A stretch of 64,000 nucleotides of DNA from Chelonoidis abingdonii (lineage: Eukaryota; Chordata; Testudines; Testudinidae), in assembly GCF_003597395.2 (NCBI RefSeq), contig NC_133778.1:10368043-10432042 (forward strand). The letters run 5' to 3'. Positions 1 to 12,325 of the stretch are shown here, piece after piece. Below the pieces are notes generated by a model, which was not told the origin of the DNA, did no database searches, and worked only from the letters and a program-made list of their open reading frames with translations. Position numbers and translations under genes: made by a program. Position 1 is the first letter of the stretch, and each line of letters opens with the position of its first letter.

Positions 1-170
1 TTTCAGCTTTTCAATCAAAAAAAACACAACAAATTTTGAAGGAAAGCAGACATTGTCCGCAATTTTTTTCCGCTTTTTAAAAACCCCTAGTTTTCGATCC
101 AAAAAAAGTTTTGACGGAAAATATTTCTCTAACCCTTTTAATGAACTTTAGTGCCTTTTAGCACTAGCTG
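1..170. repeat. A/T-rich interspersed repeat fragment
   Basis: Starts at the window edge. It has short self-complementary motifs (TTTTCGATCC, AAAAAAAGTTTTGACGG, AAAATATTTCTC) that recur in looser form at about 1425-1700 and 28770-29118. It looks like a palindromic non-autonomous DNA-element family, but no termini can be defined. Confidence 0.3.
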
Positions 171-249
171 ATGCTGAGAACCAGCGATACTTGTAAAGAA
201 GTTTTCTCAAAACTGGGTTTGTGCCGAGATGTGGAAGGTTTATTTTTCC

Positions 250-398
250 CAGGGTCGCCCCTGGCGGGGAGCATGTGGGGCAATTTGCCCGAGCCCCGCA
301 GGGGCCCCCACGAGAATACAGTATTGTAATTTTTTTTTATGGAAGGGGCCCCCAAAATTGCTTTGCCCCAGGCCCCCTGAATCCTCTGGGCGGCCCTG
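250..398. mobile_element. hAT-type MITE (149 bp)
   Basis: Short G/C-rich element with terminal inverted repeats cagggtcgccc (250-260) and, reversed at 388-398, cagggccgccc (10 of 11 identical). CAGGG termini are typical of hAT superfamily MITEs. No clear 8-bp target duplication remains. There is no coding capacity. The next stretch, 400-1420, shows nothing I can identify. Confidence 0.55.
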
Positions 399-1424
399 GG
401 TGTAAATCCAGAGGAACTCCCTTGACGTCAGTTGACTTACATTCTGAATTTATGATCTATGGCAGAGAAGCACTTCAAAACTTTCCTTTCAGTATTTTAC
501 TTACTCAATACTAGAACATTATCTCAGTGTAGCCATTTTCATTAAATACTGATTAAATCATTGGTAATCCGCCTCTCGTTCCTAGCAGATAACATTCTTT
601 TCTTGCGGATTTGTCTGTCAGGCAAATTTGTCTGTTTTCAGTGAACCGATTATGAATTTGGCAGGCTGAACTGTAGGTCTTGCCTTTGTTTGTGAACCCA
701 TGTCAATTTTTGATGCTGTTTTGAATATACAGTTCAATTAATTTGCACCAGCTATATTTTCACATACACATTTGTATGTGTGCACCTGCACGCCCAGTGC
801 AAGACAAATAGATACCACCAGTGCAGGGGCCGTGCACACTCCCAGCTCAGGTATTTTGTGTATGTTATATGAACTATTTAAGGAATATTTTTAGAGAATT
901 AAAAAGGGACTATTTCTTGTATTCCTCCACTTGTAATGCATGTGCCTTAGTTCAACTATGCAGGGCATTGAAAACCTTTACAAATAACCTAAAACCTTGG
1001 TTCAGCGCCCATCTCTTTGTTCTCCGTGCAGCACCTAGCACTATGAGGCCTATTCCATAACTAGGGAGCCACGGCACTATGGTAATACAAATAATGCATG
1101 TACCACCCATCCATTAATGCATCTCCTCCAGATTTGTCCTCGCATTTCAAACCCACAAGCTAGTTCAGACCGCTTCCATTTTCTCAAACTTCACCCTCCC
1201 ACACAAATCTCTACCTTCTCCTGCAAAATGTTGACTGATTCTCGAAATGTGGCCTGTCTAGACCATATTAACCCTTCCTGAGCACCAGGACTGGTGAGAT
1301 CAAGTCCAGCAGTAGAACTTTTCTGTAAACAGTTCGTGATTTAAGAGTCCAAGACCTTGTGCCTTTCCAGAGCTAAGAGCGAGGTGTGGGTTACCCTGGG
1401 AATCCCCATTGCCTTAAAGCAGAG

Positions 1425-1700
1425 CTGGTCAAACAAAAGTTGGTTTATTGTAGGGGGTGGGGAATGGGGGAGATTTCATTTTAATTTTATTGAACATTTT
1501 CAACAAGAAAAATGTTTCATTGAGGGGTGAGATGGGGAAAATTCACTTTTTGCCCCCTGGAAAAGGGGGAGAAAGTTTGCAAAGAAAGTAGGGAAAATCT
1601 CAACCTACCCCACCCCACTTCACTTCAAAGTTTTCTATTGGCAAAAAGACACTTCAACCAATACAACAATTTTTCACTTGTTTTGACTGATGAGCCATTC
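1425..1700. repeat. A/T-rich interspersed repeat, same loose family as 1-170
   Basis: Begins near cagagctggtcaaacaaaag and contains runs such as tattgaacattttcaacaag and aaatgtttcattga. These resemble the palindromic motifs at 28770-29118, which end ttttcccagctct, the complement of the start here. It is probably a degraded MITE. 1750-3750 has higher G/C DNA in which I recognise no gene or repeat. Confidence 0.3.
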
Positions 1701-3764
1701 TTCATTCAGAGAACTCTTCACCGTAGCCCCGTGAGCAGCTGTATTTAAAGCTGCCATTTCTAGCGCTGTAAACTTGCAAAAGATCAAGTTTGGCATCCTG
1801 AGGATGAGGGTCAGTCCTTAGCAGCGAATGGTCTCGTCGGGTGTGGGGACAGGCTTTCCTCTCGGGAGAACTCACTAGCTGTCTCCGAGCTTCTGAGGTG
1901 GCTTCCCGCAGAGGACTTACCAGGGAGCCTGAGAGGGAAGCTGGGCACCTTAGACTCAGAACCCAACTCCCTCGCCACTTCCTGCGGTGAGGGAGCCTTG
2001 GTTCAAGGACTCACCATGGCACCTGGTGGGGAAGGACATGAGCCTTGCTTCGATGTCTTCCAGTGCTGCTAACTAGGGTGACGCTGAGATGGAGGCCATG
2101 ACTCAGGGTCCCCTGAGCTGACTTCAGCCTTCTCTGAGCCTCTGCCTTGGCCCTGGTGCCTCTGACATTAAAGGGCCTGTTAACTGATGCCCAGGAGTGC
2201 CGGGGAGAGACTGCTCAGCACAGCTTAGCCCCAGGCACCAGGGAAGAGATTGCTCATGATCCTCTAGCCCCAGTCCCACAAAATGGGTCTGGGTTACGAA
2301 AGGCTAATGCCCTGCTCTTTATCCATTGACTCCTGGTACAGGGGCGACTGGCTACAGCAAGTTGTGTCTTCACCTCCTCGGGCAGAGGCCCGATGGGGTA
2401 AGCTGGACAGAAAGGCCAGGTCACGGAGGGTACCAGGCCTGCTTGGCTGGTGCCCTGGTTAGCTTCCCACAATGCGCTGCTGCCTCCACTGTGAAGAAGC
2501 TGCAAGTCAGTAAGAGGCTCTCTGACCAGCCACAAGGGAGCCAGGCCTTGGGGAGCGGAAGAGAGAGCAGGCTGCAATGAGAGGGGCCTAGCCACAGCCG
2601 GGCTGTGCAGCTCTGTGAGCCAAAACTCAGAGGCACCTCAGCCCAGCTTCCGGAGAGAGGGGCTCCCCGGGGAAGCATTGTCCCTAATGTCAATGTCTCT
2701 AACGTCAATGCTGCTGTTCTAACCCATTCAGCTAGGCCGGCTCCGTGCAGGGAGCGTCAGCCCCAGATGCAATGTGGTTTCTGTTTGTCCAATAGGTCAC
2801 AGGTCGCTTTTGGTGTCGGTAGGCCCCCAAGTCTTTTCCTCCCTAAACAAGGCCTCAGGGTACAGTGGGGAATGTTGTATCATTAAAAATTAATTGAGGT
2901 CAGCCAGCTGGGCACATTAAGCATTAATGGCTCTTGAGTTGCTCAAGTGATTCATCCTTGCCTGCGGGGTACACTAAACAGCAGGCCCATCTCATGCAGC
3001 TTAATGGCCTGCGCCAGTCCCACAGAGCAATATGGGGAATTCCACTGTGCTTCCAGACACTGCCTCACTGCATGAAACATAATTGCCCAAGAACTTCCTC
3101 AGCCTAAATCCTGTTAACAGACTAGGATATGCTCACCAGCCTTGTTTGCAGTCAGGTTTGAGGCTGTGGGGCTCTAGTTCCTTGCACTAGAGTTTGATGC
3201 AGCAGGACTTAGACACCCTTCCCCTTGCCCCAAGCTGACAGTGATGATGTTTAGTGCATATTTTTACAATAGGCGCGTTAGCTATAAACTTTACTTTTAC
3301 AGATACCACCGCCTAGATCTAGCAGTGCATGCTCTAATACATAGAGAAACTTTTTGGAGATGTTTTTTATACGCCCTGGGCTAGCGTAGGCATTTGATAT
3401 AGAAAAGGAATTAGAACCTGTTGTATGATTAGAAGAACACAGTGTGTCTGTCACGCACGATTGCACTTCTGAAGCTATTCCAGCAGTTGAGAGGATGCAG
3501 AGTAAAGTCAGATGTGGAGACGACCATCAGGGAAGAGGGAGGAAAGTACTGCTGTTTATATGGGAGTCTGTTCCTCCCCACTCTCCTTCCTTCTCAGGCT
3601 CTTGAGATCAACTTTATTTAAGTGGAAAAATCGAGCTGTGGTGAGAGAGAGCTTTGCTTGGTGCAGTTTATCTGTTCGCACAGAAAACATGAATGAAGGA
3701 AGCTGCCCAACACTACTAAGCATTATCACCATCTAATACTTGAACTGAGGTACAATTGTCTGGA

Positions 3765-3910
3765 ACACAATTTTGAAACATGGGTGCCTAAAGCTCGGCA
3801 CTTAAAACCTAACCAAGTGATCTGACTCCTCAGAAGGGCTGAGCACCTATACCTCACATTAAAGTCTGTGAGAGCTCAGTGCTCATGCAAAACCGGGGCT
3901 GTGATTTGTA
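3765..3910. repeat. Palindromic MITE-like repeat
   Basis: Contains gggtgcctaaagctcggcac and, about 55 bp on, gggctgagcacctatacctc with agctcagtgctcat. These are inverted-type motifs of a common reptilian foldback element. The boundaries are uncertain. Confidence 0.3.
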
Positions 3911-4004
3911 TGAGTGACTACTCAGTTCTGGCAGCCCAACTGGCAAAGGCTTAAAGAGATCTGATCTTCAGACAGTGTTAAACACCTTGTGACAGTAGGT
4001 CAAT

Positions 4005-4187
4005 GGGGGGAGAGATAGCTCAGTGGTTTGAGCATTGGCCTGCTAAACCCAGGGTTGTGAGCCCAATCCTTGAGGGGGCCATTTAGGGATCTGGGGCAAA
4101 AATCTGTCTGGGGATTGGTCCTGTTTTGAGCAGGGGGCTGGACTAGGTGACCTCCTGAGGTACCTTCCAACCCTGATATTCTGTGAT
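4005..4187 (+). mobile_element. tRNA-derived SINE of the turtle Pol III type
   Basis: Complete or nearly complete. The head holds a Pol III A box (TAGCTCAGTGG, 4016-4026) and a B box (GGTTGTGAGCC, about 4053-4063). An unrelated middle includes gggggccatttagggatctgg. A CR1-like tail, gacctcctgaggtaccttcc then aaccctgatattctgtgata, ends it. The tail matches the CR1 3' end seen in reverse at 51268-51330 over about 60 nt, which fits CR1 reverse transcriptase as the mobilising enzyme. The stretch 4190-6380 downstream has no feature I can name. Confidence 0.88.
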
Positions 4188-6381
4188 ACAATATCCCGAA
4201 CAAACTTTATAGAATTCGGATAAACTGTGTTGAATTAAGTTAACACTTACCAAACTAGGGTTAATGCCTTTGGGCTCTCTTTGACTAAAAACTCATTTGT
4301 GTACGTGTTGTGGCATTGTATGTACCTTTTCTATAGGGCTGGGGTGCTAATGGATTTCCTCCATTATCAGCCCTTTGAAGCCCCCTCTCCACCCCCCCGA
4401 GATGTGCATGTACCAGTTCAACCCAATCTCCAGGGACCAACACAGCCAAAGAAAGGATTTTTGAACAAATAGCCTGGTTTTAAAGTGACTCGGGGCCTTC
4501 TTCCTGATCTGGGGAGTAACGATGATTGGCAGAGTCCTAAGTCCATATCTGACGGCGGCTCCCTTTTCCCCTGCTCTGCCTGTTTTGCCAGAGCCCCAGA
4601 AGTTCTTGCTAATCCGTGCCCACCTATTTCTGACTGCAGGGGAGCAGCACTCAGCACCCACTGAAGGGAGGCAGGAGGAGTGGGTGGCCTAATACCAGCC
4701 TGTGGCGATTGAAAACTGCCCTTTGTTCCTCAGTGAGGGGATGGGTAAGGGGACATGTGCAGAACCAGTGCTGGCCCAGGAACAGGCTGCCGCCTCCAGG
4801 AAATTGTGCCCCATTAATGCAGCCCCTCCCCCTCCCCCTGGAAATAAGCCAAAAAGAACCGATGCATAGATGCATCAGAGCAGGCATGAGGGCAAAGTGA
4901 GAGCCTCAGGAGTCAAGAGACCTGATGTCAGAGGAGGTGGTGTAAAGGTGCTGGCCTTGTTGTTGCGACTCAGTCCTGGGGCTGATTCTGGCACTTGCTG
5001 CGGAGGGGAATGTGTGGTTAACTTGCACCTATGGTGTGCGGGGTGTTCATGCGTTTGGTGTGACGAGCCCTTGCAGCAGCAGGTAGGCAGGAGCCTGTTG
5101 CTGTGCAGAACCTACTTAGGAGATACCCCAGGCAGCCCTGAACAATAGCTCTAAAAACTCTTGGGTTTAATTAGGAAACTGGTGAATTTTTCTGCTGTTA
5201 TCTTGTCAGAATGAAATTGAACAAATGATAGGGGATGTGACCTGTGAACTGGAGCTGCCTTTTTGGGTCTATTAAAACTAGTTGAAGCTGAACCAGCAAG
5301 GTTCATTTAGACCTAAGAGAGTCTCGTATACTTCAATCTCCTCCTCTATTGTCTTTTCTGTAAAGTAGTGTTGATGTGCACTCCTGCATGGCTCTCTGTA
5401 TCTACCCAGAGATGACTATACTTCAGGAGTGTGTGAAGTGACTCTTGTATGAAAAGCATTTGGGGATTTCCTTGGGCTGAGAGGCCGTTTGTACAAATGT
5501 AATAGGTTGATTTGTATTCAGCATAATCCAGACTCTTGTGTGACCTAGTGCAGGGAGCTTAACATAAAGGGATGCTATTCTGGGACGATCGCCTTCTTCT
5601 GCCAGACTGAAGTGTAGGGAAGGTGCTTATAAAGAAACACAGTGAGGATTAATGTGAGCTGCAGCTGTTTTGAGCTGCTGATACATGCAGTATGATTGAT
5701 TTCAGCATCCGATGAAAAGCCAAGAGAGAGGATAGGAGGAAGAATAGCGGGGCAGAAAGTAACACAAAATGGGAGGGAGACAGAATAGACTTGAATGTGC
5801 CCCTGACTGGAGTCTCTGCGGTGCTGACAAGTAGGTATCCCCACTGAGGACTAGATGCCGTGATTTCAGGACTCTCAGGGAGAAAATCCACCAGTCTAGT
5901 CTGCTCCTTCTGGCTTGGGTCAGGGAAGATAGGCTGGGATAAGTTGAGATGCTGGGATGATTTTTCTAAGTCTCTTTTTCACAGACCCTCCCAAAAGTTT
6001 TTTTTTTCTTCTCTGCCTGATTATTTTGGCTTCCCTGTTAGGCCTAATGTTCGACACACCAATTTTGGTTCATTAATTTCCAGACCTGCATTTTCTTGTT
6101 TAACAACATGAACTCAGCACAGTCCTGGATTTATATCAGTAGGCCTTTTTGTTTGGACTAATTCAGTCTTTCTGTCTGGTATTCTTGCAGTTGTATATAA
6201 CATTCCATACTGAAAATAACTTGATTGCCTTTTCAGGGTTAATTCCCAAGCAGGCAAAAGTCATAGGGCCGATTGTCACCCACTACTTTTAACTTACACA
6301 TTCCTGTACATTCATTTTCCTGCTGTTCCGCTCTATTCTGGCCCCTTGGCATGAGAGTTAAACTAACTTAGACTCAGTAGG

Positions 6382-6482
6382 CCTGATTCTCCATTCTCAA
6401 CTCCTGTAAATCAGGAGTAACTCCGCTGAAAGCACTGGACTTACACTATATTAGAACTAGCATAAGTGCCTCTGAATCAGCC
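6382..6482. repeat. Palindromic MITE-like repeat
   Basis: Starts ggcctgattctcc and ends with an inverted partner (gaatcagccc). The middle contains aaatcaggagtaactccgctg. This is a foldback family common in turtle DNA. It is non-coding. Confidence 0.4.
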
Positions 6483-6542
6483 CTCCTCTCAATGTGCACT
6501 TCACACCTCAGCAAGTGGGTGAGACTCTAATTGAGTTGAAGG

Positions 6543-7153
6543 CCAACATCCAGGGCCAGTGCAACCATTTAGGTGACCTAGGTGGTCTCCTAGGGTGCTG
6601 GCATTTGGGGGGTGCCATTTTCTTCAGCAGTGACTGCAGCAGCTGGATCTTCAGCTGCCCCGGTCGCCGCCTGCATTTAGGTGGAGGGAGCTGGGGCAGG
6701 GGAGCACTGGGAGGGCCGCCTGCAGCAAGTAAGGAGGAGGCGGCATGCAGGGGAACTCCCCACCCCTGCTCCTCCTCCTCCCCAAGCATGTCGTGGCCGC
6801 TTCACTTATCCCGCCTCCCAGGCTTGCGGCGCCTAAGCTGACTGGTGCCACAAGCCTGGGAGGCGGAAGGAGTGGAGCGGCCACGGCGTGCTTGGTGTGC
6901 TTGTGCTCGTGCGCAGAGCAGGAGTGAGCTGGGGTGCCTGAGGGCAGAGGATGGGGGGTGGGGTGCTGCCGCAGAGGGGGGCACCTCAGGACGGAGGTTG
7001 GGGGATGAGGAGCTGTTGCAAGGAGGGCGCTTCAGGGCGGAGGGGAGGAGCTGCCGTGGGGGGGAGGGTGCCTCAGGGCAGGGGCGCGGGGGGGCGCAAG
7101 ATGGAAGTTTCGCCAAGGGCGCAAAACATCCTTGCACCGGCCCTGCCAACATC
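6543..7153. mobile_element. hAT non-autonomous element with perfect 8-bp TSD
   Basis: The element at 6551-7145 (595 bp) begins cagggccagtgcaac and ends with the complement of cagggccggtgcaag (TIR, 13 of 14 at the tips). It is flanked on both sides by the identical octamer CCAACATC (6543-6550 and 7146-7153), the 8-bp target duplication diagnostic of hAT transposition. The interior is G/C-rich with inverted 'aagcctgggaggcgg'-type arms near 6815 and 6855. Long open frames inside are composition-driven; no transposase motif is seen. Confidence 0.85.
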
Positions 7154-7468
7154 TTCCAACTTGGGTGCCTGCATCCATATTTAAGCATGTGCATACAAGG
7201 CCTGGTCCTGGGAGGCCTTGTATCCAGCTTCCATTGATTTTAGTTGAAGCCTGAGAAGTTCTACGTGGGAGTAATTGACATTCTAAGCATTCCAGAATTT
7301 AAAGCAGCTCAGACCCTTTAAGAAAACCACTAAATGTTACAAGATTGATGATAGAATTGCCAGACCTGGCAACCCTGGTATCCCAGGAAGAAATCTGATT
7401 CCTTGATCCACCACAGACTATAAGGGTGCTTGGGAACTATGGTGATGAGTGTGCTATAATGACCAATG

Positions 7469-7851
7469 TACAGTAGAACCTCAGAGTTATGAAAAACCTC
7501 TGCTTCCGAAGTCTTCCTAACTCTGAACAAAACGTTATGGTTGTTTTTTCAAAGTTTACAATGGAACACTGACTTAATACAGCTTTGAATCTTTACTATG
7601 CAGAAGAAAAATGCTGCTTTTAACATCTTAATTTAAATGTAACCAGCACAGAAACAGTTTCCTTACCTTGTCACATCTTTTTTTAAACTTTCCCTTTATT
7701 TTTTTTTTAGTAGTTTACATTTAACATTGTACTGTATCGTATATGTTTTTTTGTCTCTGCTATCAGATTGCATACCTCTGGTTCCAAATGAGGTGTGTGG
7801 TTGACTGGTAGTTCGTAACTCTGGAGTTCGTCACTCTGAGGCTCTACTGTA
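7469..7851. mobile_element. Tc1/mariner (Tigger/pogo-like) MITE
   Basis: The 379-bp body (7471-7849) has termini cagtagaacctcagagttat and, inverted, cagtagagcctcagagtgac, about 20 of 23 positions matching. It is flanked by TA on both sides (7469-7470, 7850-7851), the Tc1/mariner target duplication. The interior is A/T-rich and non-coding. The CAGTAGA-type ends suggest a pogo/Tigger relative. Confidence 0.75.
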
Positions 7852-8099
7852 GAATAGAACATGTCCACATTGTCAAAGCCTCACCAGCATCTTGTTCTAA
7901 TCATAGCATGTGTGTGAGCTCAGTGGTATACTGCACTCGGCTGGATTACAGTGTGACATCCCATGTCCTATCATGTGAGAACTCGGAAGATGAGGTAAAC
8001 CATAGCACTACTGTACATCCTCTTTCTAACTGTTCTCTTTAACTACATGGTGTCCTAATCTGGGAAGCCTAACACAAAGACCTGGAAGAAAACAGGAAA

Positions 8100-8343
8100 T
8101 CATCACTAACAGCATTTTCAGATAACACAGTTGGGAGAGTGGTAAATACTGAAAAGGACAGGTCACTGATGCAGAGCGATCTGGATCACTTGGTAAGCCA
8201 GGTCAAGCAAATGAGGTGTTTTAATACAGCCAAATATAAAGTTATACGTCCTAGGAGCAAAGAATGTAGGTTACACTTTACAGGATGGAGTCTCTAGCGT
8301 GCAAAGCTGTGACTCTGAAAAGGAGTTGGGGGACGTTGAAACG
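8100..8343 (+). mobile_element. CR1 LINE fragment (3' part of ORF2)
   Basis: The plus strand decodes to DNTVGRVVNTEKDRSLMQSD and HLVSQVKQMRCFNTAKYK, typical of CR1 ORF2 just after the F-A-D-D active site. It stops abruptly near 8343, where sequence from an earlier part of another CR1 begins. It is a pseudogenised remnant. The stretch 7860-8095 has nothing I can identify. Confidence 0.7.
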
Positions 8344-9060
8344 TTGGCCATTATCTTTGAAAACTCATGGCGATCAGGGGAGGTCCCAGATGACTGGAAA
8401 AAGGCTAATTAGTGCTCATCTTTAAAAAAAGGGAAGGAGGAGGATCCGGGGAACTACAGGCCAGTCTGCCTCACCTCAGTCCCTGGAAAAATCATGGAGC
8501 AAGGCCTCAAGGAATCAATTCTGAAGCACTTAGAGGAGAGGAAAGTGCTCAGGAACAGTCAGCATGGATTCACCAAGGGGAAGTCATGCCTGACTAACCT
8601 AATTGCCTTCTATGATGAGGTAACTGGCTCTGTGGATGAGAGGAAAGCAGTGGATGTGTTATTCCTTGACTTTAGCAAAGCTTTTGATACAGTCTCCCAC
8701 AGTATTCCTGCTGGAAAGTTAAAGTATGGGCTGGATTAATGACTATAAGGTGGATAGAAAGCTGGCTAGATCGTCGGGCTCAACAGGTAGTGATCAACAT
8801 CTAGTTGGCAGCCGGTTTCAAGTGGAGTGTCCCAAGGGTCGGTCCTGGGGCTGGTTTTGTTCAGTATCTTCATTAATGATCTGGAGGATGGCATGGACTG
8901 CACCCTCAGCAAGTTTGCAGATAACACTTAACTGGAAGGAGTGGTAGATACGCTGGACGGTAGGGATAGGATACAGAGGGACCAAGACAAATTAGAGGAT
9001 TGGACCAAAAGAAATCTGATGAAGTTCAACAAGGCCAAGTGCAGAGTCCTATTTATTTCT
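8344..9060 (+). pseudogene. CR1 LINE reverse transcriptase remnant
   Basis: Decodes to the CR1 RT domain. Landmarks in order are SWRSGEVPDDWKKAN (about 8366-8410), [18 protein letters not shown] (8450), [16 protein letters not shown] (8563), [16 protein letters not shown] (8654-8701, RT motif A) and an active-site box reading FADN (8914-8925) in place of FADD. A frame shift follows motif A and there are several stops, so it cannot encode enzyme. It ends near 9060 without a CR1 3' tail. 9061-9950 is unassigned DNA apart from a small tandem duplication. Confidence 0.9.
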
Positions 9061-9680
9061 TCTGTCAGGTTGGGCAGCAGTTTAAACCAGTCCTATAGGG
9101 TTTATGCTTTATACTGAATTTACCTGGACAGTCAGTGATGCAGAAGTGAAGTACATTGTTTCCCTGGGATTAATACATTCTGTGTTATTAACCAAATGAA
9201 ATCTTGATCAGGCTTGATATAAAAGATGTGCAGCAAAGCAAATATCCTTGTTTATGTGGTAGGAAGAAAACTTGCATACCTCTCAGAAGATGTTGTCCAA
9301 TGAGGTGTTGAGTAGATACAACAAAATCATGGTCTGAGTGAAAAACAGAAAGAATGGAAAATGAAAAGTTTTTAACAGTTTGCTGACTTTTTTTTTTAAA
9401 ATCCACCATTTTGGCAGAGCAAGGCATGAAACGTTTTATTCCCAAAGATGAATGTCAGTAAGTTATGAGTGTGTCAAAATAAGGGGTTATAATGAAAACT
9501 GTTCTACAGCCTTACTGTCATTATAGCAGGAGCCATCAGCTGTAAAGATCATTGGAATAAGGACAGTACTCATCAGCTGTGTCTTCATTTGCTCTCCCTA
9601 CCTCTCTGCAGCTACTGTAGCTCAATAAAGGAAAAAGATAATGTATTGTGATTATGCTAAATTAGCTCTGTGCTATATTC

Positions 9681-9724
9681 AATATTTTAATACCAAAGGG
9701 TAAATATTTTAATACCAGGGGTAA
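9681..9724 (+). repeat. 22-bp tandem duplication
   Basis: Two adjacent 22-bp units, aatattttaataccaaagggt plus a, then aatattttaataccaggggt plus aa, almost identical. Probably replication slippage. Confidence 0.75.
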
Positions 9725-9953
9725 ACTGGGATGTAGCTGGTTTGTGGCATACAGACCCCTCATCTTAGTAATGTCTGTGATGGAAGTTTAACAATGTATA
9801 GTGTGGTTTGATCTATGTGGTGTGACTTTCAACCCTACCTCAAGGGTTAAGGGCCCTGATTCTACACATGTGATTGTAGTAGATCCATGGATCCTATAGA
9901 TTGCCCCCTGTGGCAAACTCTTGCTCCCATCCAGCATCCCATTGATGTCCATA

Positions 9954-10077
9954 TAGGGTGACCAGATGTCTCAATTTTAAAGGGACAGTCCCGATATTTG
10001 GGGCTTTGTCTTATGTAGGCGGCTATTGCCTCCCACCCCCATCCCGATTTTTCACACTTGTTATCTGGTCACCCCAC
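9954..10077. mobile_element. Short Tc1/mariner-like palindromic MITE
   Basis: About 124 bp, starting ta-gggtgaccagat and ending with the complement of ggtgaccagat. The 11-bp inner terminal inverted repeat is perfect. A TA is present on the left; the right target copy is altered. The interior carries the short repeated motif cccgatttt. From 10080 to 12320 I see no gene or clear repeat. Confidence 0.65.
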
Positions 10078-12325
10078 TTAAGTACAATTCCCGCAAGGGT
10101 CCATCCACATGGAGCAGCATGTGGGATTGGGACTATGGAAGACAATAGGAGTAGGTCTCATATAGCTCAGGATAAAAATGGACCTGTTGTACTCAGACTG
10201 GTTGGATTAACAAGCAGAACAGAAATTAGATCTGTGGTTTTCATTGTGTGGGTAGAATGTATTTAATTGCAAGTCTGGCCAACAATTAAAGTTGGAGCCT
10301 TCTGCTTTGTTGGAACTACAAAGTCATAACGTTAAATTTTGTCTATCAATTGTTTTGTATTTCAGTGCTTGTGAAAACTTCTGTATTGGCAGTCCTGAAG
10401 CCCTCCAGTTCTCCACAGAACTGGCATGTTACAAGCAGCAGCTGGGGAAATGTCTCTACATTGGCCTGACAATACAGGGCAAAAATGACAGGTTCATTTG
10501 ACATCAACAAAGAGTCCCCATTTTGGACACACAGGCTGCAGCCATTTTCAGGTAGGTAACCAGTGTATCTACTTCAGTGCTGCAATGCACCTTTTGAAGG
10601 TTTGGAAGTAGTTTCCCTTCTAAGAGTTAGGAGATGATCATTGCTTATAGTAGAATTATTTAAATGTGCCTTCATCCCAAAAGAATAGAGCTCAAAAATT
10701 CCCTTTATTCATAGTTGGGAGGTACAATTCCTGAACACTTTCATTGCCTGCAGCAATCTGTAGTATTAGTCTGCATCTCTAGAACAAAACCATTTTACCA
10801 TGTAATAAACTAGGCACCAATAGTTTAATGATTGTACACAAACAGCCAAGGGGGATGCTGAGTGCACTGCCACTTGATTTGTAATCAGAAACTTAGTAAC
10901 ACTGGAATTATTTCCAAACAAGCATCTCTTTGATGGCAACCCCAGCCTTGTGAACCATCTTGTCTGGTAACTCCCGCACATTCATTTGAGAGAGCTGTTT
11001 GTTTTTATTGGTTTTACACGTAATATTTTAATTACACCATCTTTTAAGATAAGTTACAGCAACTGGTTTGCAGTATGTGTCTGGCTCATTGTTACTCCAG
11101 TTTTCTGGCTGTGTAACTGCTCATCTCAGTGGAGATGTGCCAGCCTGAAACTGGAGTCACACAATGGTGAATTGGGCCCTTTGGATTTACATTTGTAGTA
11201 AGCACACCCATCGGAACGGGGAACTACAGAGGACGTGGAATTCAAGCACAACAAAGAGGAAGAGCCCACATCGTGAGAAATGAGTTTGAGTGATTGTTCA
11301 TTTAAAGGCTCAAGTCAATGGAAAGACTTCAGGTGAATCAGGCTCTAAATGCCCAATGCTGTGAGGTCCTGAGCTCCCTCAGCATTTAATTGAAGCCATA
11401 AACTTATCCTGAAGTCATCAGTAGGTGAAGGTACTCGCTTCTGTTGACTTACATATGATCTTCTCTTGCTATAGTTCAGGAATGGATCCCAGATTGGGTC
11501 TAAATTCCCTAGTCTGGATGAGCTCAGTAGACGAGTGCCAGGTCCAACAGATAAGAAATTCTTCTCTCCCAGTAAGATGCATGAGGAGTGCTCAACTTTC
11601 TATTATATTTGATCTATTGGGACACAGGGAATTTCTTCTAATGGGCTATTCTTTTCAGCAAGGGCTGTTTTTGTTCACATGGTTCATTGTACTTGTGTGC
11701 CCAAAATTGCAACAGAAAATATGTTCTTTTAAACAAGGTCTTTTGCAGAGACTGGTGGAATAGATGAAATAACAGTAACATTAGGCGTGTGTTTTCTGGA
11801 CTTTTTAAACTGTAAAACACACAATGTTATCTTCTATGCAGACCTCTTGGACGTGGGAATCATGGTCACTGTACTCATGAATGCTTGAAAAGGCTTCTTG
11901 AAAGATGGACCTACACATAGAAATAAAAAATTGTCCAACTATTCCAAAAGCTGCATATTAGATATAAAAGCCTGATACCAACTTAATTATAAACCTCTGC
12001 CATTTCTGCAGCCTTTCAAATTCCTGCTGATAAGGCAGGAATCCTTGGCAGCAGGTAAAATGGGATTTAAAGGTGGAATTAGCACAACAGAGGAAGACAC
12101 TTTTTGCAAAGGACTCAAGAAAGATTCTTCCCTCCCCCACTTTCTGTCTCTGCTGTATTTACTGCTCATTTGTCCAAATAGCTTTTAAGGGGGATGTGAG
12201 TACAGATTGCAGGACTTTTTGCAAAGGTTAACATACAAACGTATTTATCAAGTACTGTGGAGTGAGTGGTTCTAAGTATTCTTGGTCTTTGAGGCATTTC
12301 AGTCTTGCCACTTTATGGAAAGGTA

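Noticed and set aside
2147..2886. Overlapping open frames of 60-113 codons in higher-G/C DNA.
   Set aside because: No homology recognised, frames on opposite strands overlap fully, and no splice or promoter context.
4290..4340. Minus-strand YNATT motif, considered as SCLY (the neighbour of UBE2F in other vertebrates).
   Set aside because: Only five residues agree, the flanking residues do not fit, and no splice sites or second exon were seen.
6494..7237. Several overlapping open frames of 60-130 codons on both strands.
   Set aside because: They fall inside a G/C-rich hAT MITE with low-complexity Gly/Ala/Pro translations; stops are rare because of composition.
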